This document shows, one piece after another, positions 32,300 to 43,641 of a stretch of 64,000 nt of DNA (its first letter is position 1; each line of letters starts with the position of its first letter). The stretch is from Pinus tabuliformis (lineage: Eukaryota; Streptophyta; Pinopsida; Pinales; Pinaceae). The notes under the pieces are model-generated. The model saw only the letters and a list, made by a program, of their open reading frames with translations, ran no database searches and had not been told where the DNA came from. The translations under genes were made by a program, and so were the position numbers. The DNA is taken from the NCBI GenBank assembly GCA_031772625.1, contig CM062813.1, forward strand, positions 692,116,420 to 692,180,419, read 5' to 3'.

Positions 32300-32700
32300 A
32301 AGACAAGCACATAGAAGGTTATATGCATGGAAGCCTTTGACAAAGTGTGCGAAGTACTGAACAGGGTCCACAATACGAAACGGACTTACTGTGACCTGTG
32401 TGTACCAATGGTTCTATGGGCATATAGGACCACATGCAAGAACCTGACCGCGCAGGTACCGCCAAGGCTCGAATATAAGACAAACGTTGTAAGCCTGCTA
32501 ATACTTGAAAATCCTAATCCAGCACTGGTAGGGATGACGATTCGCGGAACCTTGGAAGCCGAAATCCAACAAGGAAACCTTAGACTCCAAGAACTTGAAG
32601 AATAAAGGGTATGGTTAAGAAAGAAAAGTGCTCTGGTGGACACGGAAGTCAAGAAGCTGGAGGACGAGATAATGGATCGGATATTGCTAAGCATAGTGAC
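32300..32700 (+). pseudogene. Integrase C-terminal remnant
   Basis: The frame from 32327 (MEAFDKVCEVLNRV) includes VLWAYRTTCKNLT and a degenerate segment where integrases usually have TPFxLVYG. This is the part just after the catalytic Glu. The zinc domain and the first two catalytic Asp residues are absent. With RT and RNase H also missing, most of pol has been deleted between about 32230 and 32320. Confidence 0.7.
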
Positions 32701-33164
32701 CAAGTTAGCGCATTGCAAATGGTGAAGTGCGCGATGCTGACGGTAACAATAAAAGGTGGGGATTATTTAGGAACCAAGACTAAGGACATGATGGAACTCT
32801 ACACGGGTGATGTGGCCACCTGACTAGCTGAAGGGAATACAGTCTTAGCGCTCCAAGAAGTTGAAAGGAAGCGCAGGACTATAAACTACTCTACTCGGAA
32901 GCTGCGCTAGGTTGGAGCTATGCGCAGAAACAAAAACTCACAAGGTTCGCAACCACGCACGGGGGGTTGTGCTCCCGCATGGGTTGGTCAGAAAGTGACC
33001 ATTGAAGTCACTATTCACGATGGGATGCTTGACTTGAGGCCAAATGGAGCGGGTGGCAGGCATTTAAGACGCAATTTATGGGCAATATTTGGGAAAATCT
33101 GCCACCAAGAAAGCATTAATGAACCAAAATTGGGGGGAATGGTTGAATTCAAATTCAAAAAGCG

Positions 33165-33173
33165 CTATAAAAT
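33165..33173 (+). promoter_or_regulatory. Internal TATA box upstream of the 3' ORF
   Basis: CTATAAAAT lies about 150 bp before the first ATG of the 3' ORF, between integrase and that ORF. It could drive a subgenomic transcript. This is sequence pattern only. Confidence 0.4.
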
Positions 33174-33324
33174 ACAAAGGGCTGCCCAGCAAACAACACT
33201 TGGTCATTTGTGAATTGAGCGATTGAGTAGAGCCCTGAGTGTTGTGATCCGAGCGTTGATTGAGCCCCTGAGTTTGTGAGTGCTAGATTTCTGGATGAGT
33301 ATGATGGCAACTACTTAGGATGTT

Positions 33325-36300
33325 ATGGACATAATAGAAATGACCGCCAAGGAGGCCGCGCAGGCCCTAACTATGGAGGATGTTCCAGAAGGTGTCAAGA
33401 TTGTGGCAAAAATCCAAAAATCATCGCACATGGTAAGACCCAAGAAGGACAAACAAGCAATGGCTCCCGTATGCGTGTCCCCGTGGAACCCACTGCGCAG
33501 CAAACTATCGATGGAGGAGAAAGGGAAAGCCATCACTATAGAAACAGACAAAGAAGAAGAAGATCTACAGGATCGTATCATCACAAAAGATGAAGATGAA
33601 GGCATGGAGGTGGATACTCAGCCTTGCACTCTGTGACAAAACTGCCCGCCTATGTCTCCCGTGAAAAGGGAAGGCCAAAGTGCCCAAGGACCTAGACGAG
33701 ACCAAGAGCTTGCTCTAGACCCCGCTCCTCCCAGATGGCATTATGTTTGAAGGCACGCACCTGGGCCACGTGCCGAGCCTGAAATTCGAAGATTGGGACC
33801 TTGCTGACCACAATAAGTTCCCTCACCTTGAGACTGGAAACCTCATGAAGCAGAACACCGCAGGGGGGTGACTGCATTAGAGCCGCGGAAGTGGTTGCGC
33901 GGAGTGGAAAAGGCCAAGCTGTTGAACCTACTCTGGGTGCCGCATTTCGACTGTGTCCCAATAACCATTTTTGTCATTAGGCGGCTCCTCTTCCTAGTGC
34001 ATGATGGGTGTTTATGGCTAGAGGAGCCCATCCCCATCACAGCAGACTTGATTCATCGCGTCTCTTGGCTTCCATACAAAGGAGAGGACCCCACGGCCAT
34101 ATCGGAAGGGAAGGGCATTGATTTGGCCATTGTGGAGGCCATGAAGAAAAAGTACAAGCTAGAAAAGAAGAAGAGGGACTACACCATCTCTAGCATCAAG
34201 AATAAAACAGTACGCGTGGAAACCCAAATCCAGGAAGAAAAAGTTATGCGCAAGTGTCGCGCAGACGAGGTATCTACGTCGGTGGTCACACTGGCCAAAC
34301 AGTGCATGGAGGGAGTCCAGTTTAACTAGTCTAAATTCCTCTGCACAGAATTTTTATAGAATTGCCGAGAAGCTCGGGAACAGGGCAAGACGTTCCACTA
34401 TGCATGGTTGTTGCTATCCATAGTGCTCGTAGCTGGGGAATTGCCGAAGGATAGTCAATTCCCCATAATTGATAGAGATTTACTGGAGGCCGCGAAGTAC
34501 GCTTCGCTCTAGGCCACGAAGGATGCTAAAATGATAAGCGACAGCAAGATCTTTTGGGTGTTCATAGAGATGAACCTCAAAATGTGGATCAACTGTAAGC
34601 CGTGATTGTCACCCACGATTTACAACAGTCTGCAGAGTTTTGCAGAATTTAAGGTAGACATGCATAACATATATATCAGGGAGTGCAAGGACATGACTAA
34701 ACAGTGGACAAAGATACCCTTTGTAGCCACCGACAATGCCATTTTCAATGTCCTGGAGGCATGGTCGCCGGAATGGAACGCCCCAAAAATTGCAGAAATC
34801 GAGAAGTTGGCAGCGCAAAAGAAGAAAGACGAGGCCAAGCTGCGCATCGCACATTTAGATGACAAACGAAGGAAGGAAACAACAGTAGCAAAAGTGCAGC
34901 CAGCACGGGATGTGGCACAGAAAGTAGCTGAGCAAGAAAATTCCATAGTAGCAGTAGCAGCACAGGAAGTAGCCGTGAAGGCGGGCGAGGGCCAAATAAT
35001 GCCTTCGCAGGGGCTAGAAGCAGAGGAAGCAAAAACAGAAGAAGGAGGTGCGAACCCATGAACCGTGTCAACACAGCGGAAGTGCCAACACCCAGCAAAG
35101 CGGGCAGGGTCTCGGAAGAAGGTTAAGGCCTCGAAATTTTCCATTGACCCGATCACCCTAACTGAGGGTGATCTGCATAACATTGGTGAGATGGTGCGCG
35201 ATGTCACCAATGAGGCTCTCCAAGATTTCATGCAGGAGATCCAGATTGTGTTGGGGGCCCTCGGAGTGCAGTTGTAGGAATTACAGTCGCACACCCCTCA
35301 GGTTGATACCCTTTTGACCAACCTCGCAGTCGCATCCATGGCAGCAGAGCACATGTTGCATGCGCGGATGACGAACACAATAGTGCTGCCGGAAGGGGCA
35401 CTAGTGACATCAAATGAGGCTGACAGGCCTTTGGTTAGTGTGCTGAAAGGCCTTGGTGTTAACCTAACTACCCTCCCGTGCAAGACATTATATGTGTTGC
35501 AAGATGGGATAATTGTAGAGTTGCGAGCTAGGGAGAGTCGCGCACTCCAAGTCTTCAGTGAGTAGAAAATCAATATGGAACAACTAAGCTTGCAGCGTGA
35601 CGAATTGGTGGCGCAAAATCAACAACTGGTACAAGTGATAGACGATGCTTGCCAAAGCATCCCGGAGCTGGCCATCCAGCAAAGGTGCGGATCCACAGGA
35701 TAACAGTAGGGGTCCGCAAGGCCAGGGAGGAAAGGTTCAGCTAGAGTTGAATCTTCAGATCGTCTAGCTGCGGTTAAAGGCGCAACCATCCACTCCCCTA
35801 GAAGTCAAAGAACAACGTGCTAGTGCTATCACAATGGGATTGGAGGAAATCGAAGGTGTAGTGCGAGACTGCACCAGCATGTTGGAAGAATCACTTGGGG
35901 TCCTCACAACTTTGCAGGAGGACCCCAACATCCAGCGCTTAGAGACAGAGGTGCGAGAACTCCAATAGTAGTATGACAGTGTCCAAGGAACTGCATAGAC
36001 AATGGTCCTCACCTAGAGGCTTGCGCAAATGCAGCAGGCTAAAGCACTGAAGGAGTAGGTGGACATGGCACGACATAAGGAAGCATTCCTCAAAGCACAC
36101 GTCCAGCCTTGGATCGACGAGGCCTTCACCATCACAGCAGACATTGAAGGAAAGCTCTCACACATGCAGGGGATGCACACATTGATGCCGAGAAGCACTC
36201 TCAACACAGTGGTCTCAGAACACCGTATGCATCAGATCCAACAAGCAGTAGCTCAATGCATTGCTGACCTTCGTGCAGTTCGAGAAAAGTTGGAGGGACT

Positions 36301-36331
36301 CCATGCAAAGATCATTGCGCCAATAGAGTGA
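33325..36331 (+). pseudogene. Long coiled-coil 3' ORF of family A element
   Basis: Across three frames with several stops the plus strand encodes one protein of roughly 950-1000 residues. It starts at MDIIEMTAKEAAQALTMEDV. A globular region includes FEDWDLADHNKFPHLETGN, IPITADLIHRVSWLPYKGED and MRKCRADEVSTSVVTLAKQC, then FHYAWLLLSIVLV. After about 34790 the composition turns Ala/Glu/Lys/Gln-rich and coiled-coil-like, with ITLTEGDLHNIGEMVRD. It ends LHAKIIAPIE-stop at 36329-36331, 35 bp before the 3' LTR. The copy at 10531-12074 matches its last half. No catalytic motif is recognised. Athila-type elements carry env-like ORFs at this position, but no signal peptide or transmembrane pair is evident here. 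Confidence 0.7.
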
Positions 36332-36366
36332 CTCAAGGGTGAGTCATGATGTTTGTGTTGGGGGCA

Positions 36367-37253
36367 TGTTGGGCATGGAATCCCCCTAAGGCATATTTTT
36401 GGGCTCAAAGCCCAAGTTTTGACCGAATCTTGTTGTAAAGCTCCGCGAATTGCGGGGCGCGGGGCATGAAAGTATGATAGAGTCACAGGGTTGTCTGCCC
36501 TATTTTTGTAATGTAATGTCTGCTCAATAGACCTACCCATGGTCCGCAGACCATGGGATTGTATAAATAAAGTGAGGCTCTAAGTGTAAAATGAGGAAGT
36601 AGGAAACAGTCTAAGTGATTAAGTCACAAGTAAAGTGTGTCTTTGGGTCATAGAGTAGGAGAAGGCTCTGCAGCTGAGTGTGCATAGGCCTAGTAGTCTG
36701 CAGCTGAGTGTGTGGACCCCTGTGGTTGAGTGCCCAAGGCAAAGACGAGTTTATAACCGAGGAAGGAATTAATAAAGAGAATTTTTATTATAATTCTGTG
36801 TATTTGTTCTTGGGTTAATGAATGATTGATATAATTTGCAAATATATTGTTTATTTACTGCACGCACCTATATAAATGGTTTATATTGTTAAGTATACTT
36901 AAAGCACTCAAGTAGGCAAAGCTGATTAACTAACATTGGAATACCAGTAAGGTCTTAGGTAATAACACAGAGCGTGACGTTCAGCCCCTGGGTAGGGCTG
37001 CACGAAGGGATTATATTAGGCTGCGAAGTACGGGAAAGTGCGTGAAGTAACCTGTGCATAGGGTCAAACCGCAAACCAGTTGAACTCATTAGACATCTCC
37101 AGGGTGCAGAAACCTAGTTCTAGCACCCTCCCATACTACTTCGGGTGAGACCCCAATCTGCTCTTCGCAAACTATTTCCGAAAGGGCCAGTAGTACCGAG
37201 ATTTGTTTGGCTAACTTAACTCTGAACCTAGGTCAGGCCCTAATAAGCCAACA
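36367..37253 (+). repeat. 3' LTR of family A element
   Basis: This 887-bp partner of 26188-27073 runs TGTTGGGCATGG to CCAACA. The duplication AAGAT follows at 37254-37258. Confidence 0.93.
36536..36569 (+). promoter_or_regulatory. LTR core promoter: palindrome plus TATA box
   Basis: CCCATGGTC and GACCATGGG flank CGCA (36536-36557). TATAAATA follows at 36562-36569. Confidence 0.7.
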
Positions 37254-37258
37254 AAGAT

Positions 37259-38000
37259 CCCTATGCAATGCAAAAACAAGAAAATCTACATTAACAATAT
37301 TTTAATGAACATTAATCCTAGAAATACATATAAGAAGGTATTCTTATATAACATATAAATCAATCGTAAATCTTCATGATTGCATTAAAATAATGTAGAA
37401 AGATTCCATAATCTGGTAAAACAAGGGAATAAGTAGGGCATTATATGAATAAAAATGTGCATTAAGTACAACAATTTTAGGGCCTAACAGAGGCTAACTT
37501 GAAAAATTGGTTCAAATCTCGGAACAGTTGACACTGAACTAGGGCTTTTAGGTCACAACCACATGGAATTAGGCTTGTGCATGCAGTTGGGTCCTCATAA
37601 CCACACTCTTGCCTTGTCGTGTGTGCATTTTGGTGCTAGGTCAGAGAAAAAGGGCTCCAACTCATGGATTGATCACCTAGGGTGGCTTTTTAGCTCTTGA
37701 GTGGTTTGTATTCCCTGTAGGATGTAAGCAAGCATTCAATTTATATTCCCCATTTCCTTAATTGGAACTTGGAGGTCGAGTCTTGTCATATTAAAATATG
37801 TCTCATGTTTACCCTGACAAGCTTGTGAATTTGGGTAAATGTGGGAGGAGGCAGTTACAAAATGCTTCATTGTTCAGTGTTTAAACGTATATAGTTGTGT
37901 GGTAATGTTTAAGTCATGTTCCAGTTCCATATATCTTCTTTTTTGTCCCACACTTGGTCATTTTCAGAAATTTTTCCTTCTCCAGTCAACCTCCTTCTAG
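37259..38000. other. Non-coding flank, nothing recognised
   Basis: AT-rich DNA with no supported gene. It is the right flank of the family A insertion. Confidence 0.4.
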
Positions 38001-38009
38001 TCTGCTTCC

Positions 38010-38425
38010 TTGAACTGTGCATTACACAGTGTCAAGTCTCAGTCAATCGGTCCTACCTCTTGGAACTGCACAATGTGCGGTCACTGCCTCTAAAGACTGC
38101 ACATTATATATGCATAATGATCAATAGCTACCTCCTATCCCTCAAAATTGTGTAGTTTTTCCTCCCAAAAAGTCTCTCTCTGTGCATTGCGCAATTCCAG
38201 TCTACAGTCTGTCTCACTAGCTCCTTGAACTATGCAACTTTTAATTCAACTACCCAATCTCCCTCCAGAACTATGCATTATGCAGTTATAGTGGGAAAGC
38301 CTACCTTAATTTAACCCTAAACAACACAATCCTACTTCTCAGTCCTCCAGAATTGCGCCTTGCTCAGTCACAAGCATCATTACCTCACTGTGGGCCTCTA
38401 GAACTACACAATCCTTGAGCATTCC
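38010..38425. repeat. Degenerate repeat around GAACT(G/A)TGCATTA(C/T)GCAGT
   Basis: Around nine diverged copies of a core like AACTATGCATTATGCAGT occur at irregular 35-80-bp intervals (for example near 38012, 38058, 38095, 38270 and 38403), often preceded by CCTC or CCTT. The core is partly palindromic. Confidence 0.6.
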
Positions 38426-38429
38426 TCCT

Positions 38430-39840
38430 GGTATAGTATTCAATTCCAAGTCAATCAGTTATTTTCATGAAGACAGTTAGACTAGGGTATTTATGAACTT
38501 ATGTCATCTTGTCATGAGTGAATTTCAATTGCAGGTACTCTATCTTGACATGATAGGATGATGCCAAAGAGGAGGAGAAAGGATACTATGCTAAAAACAC
38601 TTGTGAAGTTGGAACCATGAAGAGTCATCAAGTAAGAAGATGTATGGATACTAGAACACAATAGAAGAGTAAAGATCAAGATCGCATAAAGACTCCATAT
38701 CAATCTACCTCTTGGAGGGTGAAGATGAAGTACTAAACGGACCTCTCACGAATATTGAAGACAAAGTAGCAAGAGCAACAACTTGGCATTGCCACCTCAT
38801 CATGATTTCCATGTCATCACTATTAAGTTGTAACTTGTACCAATTTCATCACAAAGACATGTGTGTCCATGTGTTTTGCCACATCATTTATGGATGTAAT
38901 GATGTAATTAACAAAAGGAAAGGACAAAATGTAATGTCTGGAATTCCAAGAGTCATATGTGGAATATGGAAAGTCACATAGTCATATATGGACAAAATAT
39001 TCCTCAGGAAGAGTCCAAAATTCATATAGAAGTCCAAAGGTCACATTAGAAGTCCAAGAGTCATTAGGGTAACTCAAGAGTCATAGGATATATGAAAGGT
39101 CATTCCTCTTGTTATAAAAAAAAAACCTCATAACTCAAGCAAAAGGCTTTTGGAGGCTTAACCTTTGGAGAGCTATCCTTGGCTTCTCGAGCTTAGCATA
39201 GGAGAGAATATCATTCTTTGGAGAAGTAAGAAGTGAGTTAATGTTCCACTACTAGAGCTAGTGGCTCTTCATTTTAACTGTGTACTTGGATCTTTCACTT
39301 AATAATCAGAAGCTCAATGAGCCACCACATTTTCATGCATGTATTGTGAATGTAGTAAGACTATTCTTTATATGTTTGCGGTATGTGTTCTTTTCACATG
39401 TACTAAGGAAATTGAACTATTTCAGTGGCTTTGGTACTTATCTTGTTGATTGTGTGTTGCATTTTCTTCAATGATCATTATGTCTATGTGAACTACTTCG
39501 TTAGATAACTAACGAATATTTTCATGCTCTCGTGTGTCTCTCTTATCTTAGTACTATTAATTCCTTCCAAAGACTCACTTCTCTCTCCCCCCTCATGAAA
39601 GTCTCCTTTTGTACACTGAAATTGGTGTTTCACACTGTCAACTAAATTGTTGATTTCAAAGGTTATGTGCATACTCTCCCATGTTATCCATTACAACAAA
39701 GGAAAAGATTACAGTTATGTTGGTTGGTTCGATACTCCGGATGGGCTCTTACTCCAAACAATTTGAGATCTAATTGGTCATTCACATTGGGGAGACCCCT
39801 TGGTTGATGGATTTCCATCACCATCAACACTTTCATATCC
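38430..39840 (+). other. Non-coding; possible LTR-like stretch
   Basis: Short copies of AGAAGTCCAA(A/G)(A/G)GTCA(C/T)AT repeat at about 38950-39090, followed by a TTATAAAAAAA box near 39110. This could be a promoter region of an unclassified LTR. No coding sequence is supported. Confidence 0.35.
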
Positions 39841-39897
39841 CTATGTGTGTTGGGTTGTGTTATATTCTTTCCACGACTAGCCCCGGTAGTTAAGCTA

Positions 39898-40018
39898 GGA
39901 GGCGGCCAACCCCCCCTCGTTGCATTGGGCACAGCGAGGGGGGTCACAGGAGGGGCGAAAGCCCCCCCTGTCATGGGGTTTGAGGGGGGCAGTAGCCCCC
40001 CTCTATGGGGTTCAAGGC
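39898..40018. repeat. Cluster of three C/G-run hairpins
   Basis: Three inverted repeats lie side by side: CCCCCCTCG with CGAGGGGGG; GGGGC-GAAA-GCCCC; and GAGGGGGGC-AGTA-GCCCCCCTC with perfect 9-bp arms. The cluster is sharply GC-rich against AT-rich flanks. Confidence 0.85.
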
Positions 40019-40025
40019 AGCGCCC

Positions 40026-40165
40026 AAAAAAAAAAAATAATAATAATAATAAAATAATAAAATTATAAAATTATAAATAAATAAAATTAAAAAATAAATA
40101 AATAAATAAAATAAAGTAAAAAATTAAAAATAAATAAAAATTTAAAATTAAAAAAAAAAAAAAAG
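40026..40165. repeat. A/T-only low-complexity tract
   Basis: Poly-A with AAT, AAAT and AAATA units, about 140 bp, starts directly after the hairpin cluster. It could be a decayed retroposed poly-A tail or microsatellite. Confidence 0.85.
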
Positions 40166-40791
40166 GACCCTATATTAGGTGGTCGGACCTACCTATGGTT
40201 TTGTGCATGGATTTCACTCATGGATTTGGGCGCAATGGTTTTCAGTCCATGGTATTTTGTAGATCTAATCAAGGGAACTACAATTATGTTCTATTCCAAG
40301 GTCAATGGATTGGGGTTTATGGATGCTTCGGCATGTATATATATGTATTGTAACATTGAAAGGAACATAATGAAAAATCAATTTGGCAGTCTCGGTTTTG
40401 GGATCCAGGGGAAAATCTCTGTGTATATTTGTTTTATGTGTTATGCTCTTGCCATTATTTATTTTCTATTTTTATAATTTGTACGCAAGTGATTTATGTA
40501 GGGGGTTAAAACCCACAATGAGACTCTACTCTACTCTAGTCTTTATCCTACTATGCACATGTTACACGAAAGACATGGTTCTACTCTACCAATTTAACAA
40601 TAGACAACTTCAGAACATCTAGATGTAAATCCTGTACAAAATATGAGTGCCAAAGCTTTTATTTTGTTTCTATGTTGATCACCTCCTATTTCTCATCCCC
40701 ATGTCTGTGAAGGCGCTCTAGGGAATTTGGAAATAAAGTGTTCTTCTTAGCCTAGATTTGGTTGGATAAGGTCACCATCTTGGTATATAAT
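40166..40791. other. Non-coding, nothing recognised
   Basis: No convincing gene is seen. It forms the left flank of the rearranged chromovirus. Confidence 0.4.
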
Positions 40792-41119
40792 TGTTAGGTC
40801 CCTGCAATACTAGTGTAGCCCCTTATTGTTATTGTTAGTGTAGCCCCCTTATTGCTATTGTTGTGCCCATGTAGCCCCCATATTGTTATTATTGTGCCCC
40901 ATAGAAGCCCACTATTGTTATTGTTGTGCCCTTACATTATTATTGTTATGTAAGCTCTAATTATATTGTGACCCCTTATACTCCTATATATAGAAAGGAG
41001 GTTTTTTCATTTGAATCATCCAAGAATTTTTCATTTATGTAATGTAAAGGAGGTTTCCCCCTTAAAAAAGATAATTTTTAAGCCATTGATCTATCTGTTT
41101 GTGAGCTGGTTCCATAACA
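40792..41119 (+). repeat. 5' LTR of the rearranged chromovirus
   Basis: It runs TGTTAGGTCCC to GGTTCCATAACA, a diverged match to the 333-bp LTRs upstream in the window. Shared features include ACTCCTATATATAGAAAGG and TTACATAAATG-type sequence in reverse orientation. Confidence 0.88.
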
Positions 41120-41121
41120 TT

Positions 41122-41133
41122 CAGTATCAGAGC
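41122..41133 (+). promoter_or_regulatory. Mutated primer-binding site, initiator tRNA-Met type
   Basis: CAGTATCAGAGC lies just after the LTR and matches TGGTATCAGAGC except at the first two bases. Confidence 0.7.
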
Positions 41134-41797
41134 TTTGGATTCTAGGGTTTCGCTTCTTCAAACAGGTCATCTTGGAAATTTTTCTAAAACTTTTTTTATA
41201 CAAGGCTTCAGAAGTTGATATTCTTACCACATGGAGTTGAAATCTTAGAGAACTTCGTGTAAAAATTTCAGATCTTGGTTCACTATATTTTCAGAGATAT
41301 ATTATGAGCAAGTTAGGGTTTTTGCGGGCTCCAGAATTTTGTCTCAAACAGGTGACCTACGGAAAATAATCCTAACTTTCGTTTCAAGCATTGGGTTTTA
41401 ATTCCATAAAAAGTAACTAAAATTGCACGGATTTTAGTTTTTCTTGTAGAAATTTCAAGGCCGAAGGTTGAAATAGTGACACGTGGCATCCCATACAACT
41501 TCGCTCTAATGAACCAGTCCATAATCAGGTCATTGTGGGAGATTTGGCATAACTATTTATTGAAGATTCCAATGTAGATCAGACTTGTGGAGTTGGAAAT
41601 AGGACTCAAAGAGCTACCACATGAAGAAATTTCAGAACTTAGAAATCCGAAATTACAGAGTTACAACCGTTTCAAGATAGAGCTCCTAAAAAGAAAGAAA
41701 AAGGTGTGTATTTTTGAAATTTTTTAATGTTTGAAAAATCAGTTTGGAGTGATTCAAAGGGCATATTGAATCATAGATATCATCATTTGATTTCAGA

Positions 41798-42573
41798 ATG
41801 CCTCAAAACAAAAGAATGGATAAACCTAATAAGCAAACAGAAATCTCTTTTATGACATGTGAAGAAGAGGAAGAAATGTAACATGATATATCAAAATTGT
41901 GAGATCAAACAAATTTCGCTCTCACAAAGAGTAACCAAAAATGAAATGGAAGCTAATATAGATGGTTTGAAGAATGGCATGAAAGCTAACATGGATGGTA
42001 TAGAATCAAAAATGAAAGGAAACATGGAATATTTGAAGAATGGTTTAAAAGCAGACATGGAAGGTTTGACAAAGTTGCTACAAGAAATTCTTCCTAATGG
42101 CGAAAAGGTATTAGATGAAACTCTTGATGAGAACAAAAGAAATGTTAATCATGATTTCATAGACTCCAACTTGGATTGAAGACTCACCATATTCCAAAGA
42201 TCGATATGAGGAAGTTTGGTGGCAAGGATTCGGTAACATGGATACTATAGATGGAGCAATATTTTGATCTCCATAATGTGCAACACACACAAAAGGTACG
42301 CAACTCTATATTTAGAACCCAATTAGTTTGTATGGTATCGATGACTTTTTTCTCGTAAACCACTCATCACTTGGTCAACTTTTACAGAAGAAATGATATC
42401 ACATTATGAGGATACAAAGAGCAACACCTTCTTTAGTCAATTGATAAATCTCAAACAAAAGGGTTTAATGGCGGAGAACATTAAGGACTTCCAAAATAAT
42501 TATATAAGGGTAAATTATATTCTAGAGGAGCATAGGATTGATGTTTTCATAAAGAATTTAAAGGATAAAAATA
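41798..42573 (+). pseudogene. Gag remnant with 11-residue repeats
   Basis: From ATG 41798 the sequence parallels the gag of the intact copy: a Glu-rich run, then 11-residue units such as MKANMDGIESK and LKADMEGLTKL, ENKRNVNHDFIDSN, and a capsid segment HYEDTKSNTFFSQLINLKQK. Frameshifts lie near 41880 and 42180. The match ends at about 42570 in LKDKN, just before the inverted block. Confidence 0.8.
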
Positions 42574-42611
42574 AGGGGAAACACAGGTATTATAGGTATC
42601 TAACATGTTTC

Positions 42612-43641
42612 CTTATGTTTGTGTAAATACTTTCCTTTGATTGAATGAATTTCAAAAACAATGGGTCTTCCTTCTTGCATTAAAAAAACACCAATTCCAT
42701 TTCTTGAGGCATCACATTCCAGAATAAAAGTTTTTGTGAAGTATGGCATATCTAAGACCATTTCTTGGTACATTGCCTCTTTAAGATGTTCAAAGTCCTT
42801 AGTTGCTTCTGGAGTCCAAGAAAATGCATCTTTCTTCAGTAATGTTATTAGAGGTGTTGTTATTCTCCTATAATTCTTAACAAACTTGCGATAATACCCT
42901 GTCAACCTGAGAAACCCTCACAGATGATTTATTGTTGTGGGGATTTTCCATTCCTTAATGGGTTTAATTTTGTTAGGGCCTACCTTAACACCCTCATGAG
43001 ATACAATATGACCCAGATATTCCATCTCCTATAATCCAAATAAACATTTGGAGGTGTTTGCATATAATTGTTTCTCCTCCAATAGTTTGAGCACCCTGTC
43101 AACATGTTGAACATGATCCTTCTAAGACTTGTTGTAGATTAGTATATCATAAAAAAATACTAACACAAATTTTCTAAGGAAGGTTTTAAAAATGGAATTC
43201 ATCAAACCTTGAAATGTAGAAGGTGCATTGGTAAGGCCAAAAGGCATGACCAAAAATTCATAATGACCCTCATGAGTTCTAAATGTTGTTTTCGAAATGT
43301 CTTCAGTCTTCATTCTAATTTGATGATATCCTGAATGAAGATCTAACTTGGTGAAGTGAATTGCCCGGACAAGAATGGTAAATTTATCTTTAATATTGAG
43401 CTTGTTGAACTCCCTATAATCCGGACACATGCACCATAATCCATCCTTCTTGTGCATCAATACTACTGGAGCCGAAAAAAAAACTTTGACTAGGTTGAAT
43501 TATACCGACCTCTAGCATTTCTGCAGCCATACGTTCAATTTCACTCTTTTGGGCATAGGGATATCTGTAAGGCCTAATGTTTGGAGGAACACTTCCTGGA
43601 ATCAAACAAATAGCATGATCATGATCACGAATAGGTGGGAG
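42612..43641 (-). pseudogene. Inverted RT/RNase H block
   Basis: On the minus strand this reads from DHDH-type sequence and [20 protein letters not shown] through RT ([42 protein letters not shown]) to the RNase H start (ECDASRNGIGVFLMQ). The catalytic FDD reads FYD here, so the first Asp is lost. It is opposite in strand to gag on its left and integrase on its right. A frame break lies near 43360, where some sequence is deleted. Confidence 0.88.

Larger units (their letters stand above)
26188..37253 (+). mobile_element. Complete-length, decayed family A LTR retrotransposon (11.07 kb)
   Basis: LTRs of 886 and 887 bp (26188-27073, 36367-37253) bound the element. The duplication AAGAT occurs at 26183-26187 and 37254-37258. 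Inside, in plus-strand order: an unknown N-terminal ORF, gag interrupted by a nested candidate solo LTR, zinc knuckles, aspartic protease, a second gag-like domain, an integrase C-terminal remnant, and a long 3' ORF. RT and RNase H are missing. The protease and downstream domain resemble Ty3/Gypsy elements of seed plants. The LTRs differ much more than those of the neighbouring chromovirus, so this insertion is older. Confidence 0.92.

Noticed and set aside
33325..36331. Envelope-like identity for the 3' ORF
   Set aside because: The position fits, but I see no signal peptide, fusion peptide or anchoring transmembrane helix. Composition is coiled-coil-like.
39684..40068. Small frames in the G/C-run hairpin region
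   Set aside because: Gly/Pro/Ala-rich translation results from G and C runs, not from coding selection.
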